A DNA stretch of 64,000 nt from UBA1672 sp051967755 (GTDB lineage Bacteria > Pseudomonadota > Alphaproteobacteria > Micavibrionales > Micavibrionaceae), in the NCBI GenBank assembly GCA_051967755.1, contig JBQDYD010000001.1, positions 248,001 to 312,000 of the forward strand, read 5' to 3'. The notes under the pieces were generated by a model, which worked only from the letters and a program-made list of their open reading frames with translations, was not told the origin of the DNA and made no database searches. Positions within the stretch are counted from its first letter, which is position 1; every line of letters starts with the position of its first letter. The translations under genes were made by a program, and so were the position numbers. Shown here piece by piece: positions 60,576 to 64,000 of the stretch.

Positions 60576-61112
60576 TTAATCATGGTCATGATCGTGATAT
60601 TCATCACGGTTCGCACCTGTACTGATGCCCATGCGCTCCAGACGGGCTTTCATCAAATATAAACGTCTCAACTTGCGCGACTCTTTATCATGGTCAACCG
60701 TTGCGCTGTGATCTCTGCCACCTTCGTGTGACGCCTCAATATGCACTTCTTCAGGTGCTGCATCTTGTTGTTCACGCTCAAGGTCTTCGATTTTATCTTC
60801 CAGATCTCTCAGATATTCTACGAAATCTTCTTCTGCATCCAGAACCCATTTTTCAAGAAGATCAATATCTTCATCATATGGCTCATTAATCCCATACCCA
60901 TACATCAGCGCCACGTTGTGCTGTGCATCCGTATCGCCTTCACGCGCCAATTCAACCATACCGTCAAATGACTGCGAAAACAGCTCTTCCGCCGCATCCC
61001 AATCATCGTCGCTTTTTTCCAAAGCTTCGTTGAACAGAGCGATCGCATCTGCAATTTGAATCTCGTCGATTTCTTCTACTTCCGGAACTTCCGGTGTTTT
61101 TACCTGATCCAT
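60576..61112 (-). CDS. Acidic hypothetical protein with one Sel1-like repeat and His-rich tail, 178 aa
   Basis: The middle holds a single Sel1/TPR-like repeat (AREGDTDAQHNVALMYGYGI), and the flanks are strongly acidic helices with a coiled-coil look (EYLRDLEDKIEDLEREQQDA). The C-terminus RDEYHDHDHD could bind metal. It is cytosolic. No family is recognised. It is transcribed separately from hisD, with an 88-bp gap. Confidence 0.7.
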   Translation of the reverse strand: MDQVKTPEVPEVEEIDEIQIADAIALFNEALEKSDDDWDAAEELFSQSFDGMVELAREGDTDAQHNVALMYGYGINEPYDEDIDLLEKWVLDAEEDFVEYLRDLEDKIEDLEREQQDAAPEEVHIEASHEGGRDHSATVDHDKESRKLRRLYLMKARLERMGISTGANRDEYHDHDHD

Positions 61113-61200
61113 TGTTTTTCACCCTAAATAGATAACTTTTATTATCTTAGTTATTTTGCCTAAAAGTAACAAAGTTTCACAGTTTATGCAAACAAAATGC

Positions 61201-62517
61201 CTAAAGCTTGCGGCGGCGCAACACTGCACCATGCGCGGGAAAGCCTTCATAATCTGTCATCACTGCGACGGGGTCTTTCAACGCCTCAAAGCCTTGCTTA
61301 TCGCATTTAGAGATTGAGGTACGTTTCAGAAAGTCCCAAACAGAGGTACAAGAATATGTGTGCGCCCATCCGCCTGTCGGCAAAACATGGTTCACGCCAA
61401 TCCCGTAATTCCCCAGCGAGGACGGCGTATATTCACCGATTAAAATCTCACCCGCATGTTTCAACATATCGAGATAATCTTCACCGTTTTCAACTTTTAA
61501 ATGCAAGTGTTCAGGCGCGTAAGCATTTGAAAAATCAATAGAATCTTGCAAGCTCTCTGTCAGGATAATACCGCCGTAACTATCATTACCATCCCCGCCC
61601 ATAACGTGCGTGCAAATATCACGGTGTGGCTGTGGCAGGCTGTCGATAACGCCTTGCATATTGTCCTGCACGTAACGCGCTAATTTCTCATCATGCGTGA
61701 CCAGTAACGCCCCTGAATCCATGCCATGCTCGGCTTCGTTCAGGATATCAAGAATTGTGTTATCAGGGTCTGCGCTCTCATCGGCCAGAACAATCGATTC
61801 CGATGGCCCTGCAGGCATTCCGGGGTCCATAATATCAGATAAAATGCGTTTCGCCGCCGCGACGTACGGACTGCCCGGCCCCAAAACTTTTTTCACCTGC
61901 GGCACGGTTTCCGTCCCATAAGCCAGCGCGGCAATACCTTGCGCCCCGCCGCACTTATAAACGTTCTCTACGCCGCATAATTTCGCCGTGAACAAGGTCG
62001 CGTCATCGACGCTGCCATCAGGGGTAGGGGGCGTCACAATGGCGATATTCTCAACGCCTGCAATCACCGCAGGAACCGCAAGCATATACAGGGCGGATGG
62101 GAACGCGCCCTTACCACGCGGCACATAAAGCCCGACGGAATCAATCGCGGAGACTTGTTCACCTGCATGCACGCCCGGTTGTATTTCCACCATCCAGCGC
62201 GGCGGGATATGTTTCAGTTGTTCCACGTGAAACTTTTCCACATTGGCCACACACGCTCTGATCGCGTCTTTCAGATCGTTATCCAAAGAGTTTTCCGCAG
62301 CCGCAAATTCCTCCGGCGATGCCTTAATATTATCGACCTTCGCACCTTCAAATTTTTCGGCATAGAGACGAAGCGCATCGTCCCCGTTATCACGAACATC
62401 ATCAATGATGGGCTGTACGGTTTTGCATACGGCATCAATATCCGCCTGCGCGCGGCGCATAATACGGTTTTTTGTGGCGAGATCAGTATCCGCCCAGCGA
62501 TATAAATTAATAGTCAT
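61201..62517 (-). CDS. hisD: Histidinol dehydrogenase, 438 aa
   Basis: It makes the last two oxidations of histidine synthesis, to L-histidine, using NAD and zinc. The family segments are clear: VGLYVPRGKGAFPSALYMLAVPA, CGGAQGIAALAYGTE, GPSESIVLADESADP, AEHGMDSGALLVT and GVNHVLPTGGWAHTYS. The length is standard. It lies 21 bp downstream of a DUF1826-like gene on the same strand and is opposite in direction to hisB and hisH. Confidence 0.97.
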   Translation of the reverse strand: MTINLYRWADTDLATKNRIMRRAQADIDAVCKTVQPIIDDVRDNGDDALRLYAEKFEGAKVDNIKASPEEFAAAENSLDNDLKDAIRACVANVEKFHVEQLKHIPPRWMVEIQPGVHAGEQVSAIDSVGLYVPRGKGAFPSALYMLAVPAVIAGVENIAIVTPPTPDGSVDDATLFTAKLCGVENVYKCGGAQGIAALAYGTETVPQVKKVLGPGSPYVAAAKRILSDIMDPGMPAGPSESIVLADESADPDNTILDILNEAEHGMDSGALLVTHDEKLARYVQDNMQGVIDSLPQPHRDICTHVMGGDGNDSYGGIILTESLQDSIDFSNAYAPEHLHLKVENGEDYLDMLKHAGEILIGEYTPSSLGNYGIGVNHVLPTGGWAHTYSCTSVWDFLKRTSISKCDKQGFEALKDPVAVMTDYEGFPAHGAVLRRRKL

Positions 62518-62538
62518 GAGATTTTCTTAGAACGGCTT

Positions 62539-63360
62539 TTATTCAATGTCGAGCGTTTTTTTCTGATAGAAAATCGCCGCGGCTTGCCCTTGATATGATA
62601 TTGCAGGCGAAGACACATGCACCCCCATCTCTGCGCGCACATCAGGGTCGGTCATATCCTGTTCTTTTTGTCCTTTCATCAATATTAAATCACCCAAACG
62701 CGCACTGGAAAATTCATCAACATAATCGGCGGTCATCCTTGTCAGGTGGTCATCATTGGCATCGCGCACCTGCGGGGGCAGGGCGTTTGACTTTGTTTTA
62801 TCCATCAATTCCCACATTGTTTCAGACGTCACCCCGTCCAGCAGTTTTAAAGTCGCGCCTGCAAATGTTCCGTGCATAGTCAGGCGTACATCATCAACAT
62901 GCATCATCGGCGATCGGCCTGCGCCGCCTTTCGGGGTAAACATTGTGTGCCCGACAATGCTCTCATCTTCATGCTCACCATAAAGCTGCGTATGCACACG
63001 ATCATATAGCGCGCGCATATAATTCATCCGTGCCTGAAATAAATCGGCAGCCTCGGGCGTGATATCAATTTCCGCGCGGGCGGCCTCCTCTAAAACGGTT
63101 TGTGCATTCATGACATCCGTAAAAGACACATCCCCCGCATAGCGTCGATTTTTCGGATCACCGTCAATGGAATGATACATCTGCGCCAATTCGGGATTAC
63201 TGTTCATCACAATCCCCGCCTTAAAAATATCGGCCTCGCGTTGCCATGCACCCTCATCACGCAGAATAACGGCGCGCGTCGTGGGTAAATTATACGCCTC
63301 GACGATGTCAGACTCATTTGTCACAATCGGATAGGCATTATTGCCAAAAAGATGATCCAT
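62539..63360 (-). CDS. DUF1826-like protein upstream of hisD, 273 aa
   Basis: The core pattern agrees with that of the protein at 52681: SPMMHVDDVRLTMHGTFAG (His154, Asp156), then LGDLILMKGQKEQ and the third candidate ligand His248 in GVHVSSPAISYQG. These fit an HxD...H iron-binding beta-helix. The N-terminal 150 residues have an acidic helical character, with no known domain. It is cytosolic. It lies 21 bp before hisD, so the two are probably co-transcribed. No substrate is known. Confidence 0.68.
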   Translation of the reverse strand: MDHLFGNNAYPIVTNESDIVEAYNLPTTRAVILRDEGAWQREADIFKAGIVMNSNPELAQMYHSIDGDPKNRRYAGDVSFTDVMNAQTVLEEAARAEIDITPEAADLFQARMNYMRALYDRVHTQLYGEHEDESIVGHTMFTPKGGAGRSPMMHVDDVRLTMHGTFAGATLKLLDGVTSETMWELMDKTKSNALPPQVRDANDDHLTRMTADYVDEFSSARLGDLILMKGQKEQDMTDPDVRAEMGVHVSSPAISYQGQAAAIFYQKKTLDIE

Positions 63361-63461
63361 GTTTCACGCCCTTGTTTTAATTATCTTTATATCGTGTTAT
63401 TTCCCGTTATGGAAACAAAAACATGCTCGACATATTTATTGAAAAGAGTATAACAGTCTAA

Positions 63462-64000
63462 ATGACAAAAGAAAAAGTTCTCATTATTGACTATGGCTCG
63501 GGTAACCTGCATTCAGCGGCCAAATCCTTCGAACATGTTATCAAAAACGAGGGGCGCGACGTCAGCGTCATCGTCAGTGATAAGCCTGAAGACGTTCTAA
63601 AAGCGGAGCGCATCGTGCTGCCGGGGCAAGGTGCATTTCGCGACTGCATGGAAAATCTGCAAAATTCCGAAGGTATGATCGAAGCGCTAGAAGAAAGCGT
63701 TCTTGAAAAAGGCACGCCGTTCCTTGGGATTTGCGTTGGAATGCAATTGATGGCCACCCGCGGAATGGAGCACGGCGTTACCGCAGGACTAAACTGGGTA
63801 GAGGGTGAAGTCATCCCGATTAAGGTGGATGATCCGTCCTTAAAAATACCGCATATGGGCTGGAATGAGCTTCATTTTATCTCTGCAACAGAACAACAAG
63901 ACAACCGCCATTTTGTGCTGCGCAATATAGATTCTTCAGAAAATTTCTATTTTGTTCATTCTTTTATGTTTCAATGTACATATACGCATCATTGTTTAGG
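63462..64000 (+). CDS. hisH: Imidazole glycerol phosphate synthase glutaminase subunit HisH, partial at window end
   Basis: The start is present (MTKEKVLIIDYGSGNLHSA) and the open frame runs off the window end after 179 codons, so the last few dozen residues are missing. It hydrolyses glutamine and passes ammonia to HisF. The catalytic cysteine lies in FLGICVGMQLM, the oxyanion region is in VLPGQGAFRDCM, and FYFVHSFMF holds the catalytic histidine. Usually hisA and hisF follow. It is 101 bp from the divergent DUF1826-like gene. Confidence 0.96.
   Translation, partial: MTKEKVLIIDYGSGNLHSAAKSFEHVIKNEGRDVSVIVSDKPEDVLKAERIVLPGQGAFRDCMENLQNSEGMIEALEESVLEKGTPFLGICVGMQLMATRGMEHGVTAGLNWVEGEVIPIKVDDPSLKIPHMGWNELHFISATEQQDNRHFVLRNIDSSENFYFVHSFMFQCTYTHHCL

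Overview
The window looks like a chromosomal segment of an alphaproteobacterium with moderate G+C. The evidence is the gene set: a type-2 CtaA/COX15 haem A synthase, a DUF1674/SDHAF4 protein, a leuS-DUF3576-lptE neighbourhood, rsmB/rpe/heparinase linkage, hslV and hslU near his genes, and an RpoH-type groESL promoter that fits the alphaproteobacterial consensus. The many short hypothetical proteins would suit a deep-branching lineage such as Micavibrionales, but that placement is inference. There is no rRNA, tRNA, CRISPR array, prophage or insertion sequence. A run of 100 N (52473-52572) marks a scaffold join, so order across it is provisional.

Layout. 1-8 kb: groESL, a ferredoxin, haem A synthase and unknown genes. 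8-15 kb: a three-domain Aas-like acyltransferase with an AbiC-like gene behind it, a Fur-box-controlled FTR1/cupredoxin iron uptake pair, and the 4.5S SRP RNA. 15-23 kb: a metallophosphoesterase, two Sel1-repeat proteins, then dnaX-ybaB-xthA. 23-34 kb: DUF1223, DUF1674, rsmB, a metalloprotease, rpe, a heparinase-like protein, an EAL protein and radA, with exported unknowns between. 34-44 kb: lipoprotein, holA, a glutamate-cysteine-ligase-like gene, lptE-leuS-DUF3576, and a strongly expressed porin. 44-52 kb: YggS, an orphan winged-helix regulator, Smr and M23 proteins, and a four-gene operon of unknown function. 52-64 kb: hslU and hslV, separated from one another, and hisB, hisD and hisH, interspersed with accessory genes.

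How the genes fit together. Most recognisable genes are housekeeping: protein folding and turnover (GroESL, HslVU), DNA replication and repair (DnaX, HolA, XthA, RadA), translation (LeuS, RsmB, SRP RNA), envelope building (LptE, porin, Aas, M23) and histidine synthesis. The accessory genes are the interesting part. The most notable are a possible toxin/immunity-like operon at 48.8-51.9 kb, two clear and one tentative DUF1826-like HxD...H proteins, one of them bracketed by an 18-bp direct repeat that copies the hslU 3' end, and a shared palindromic operator (TTGAACAnTGTTCAA) in front of both the Aas-like gene and a lipoprotein gene.
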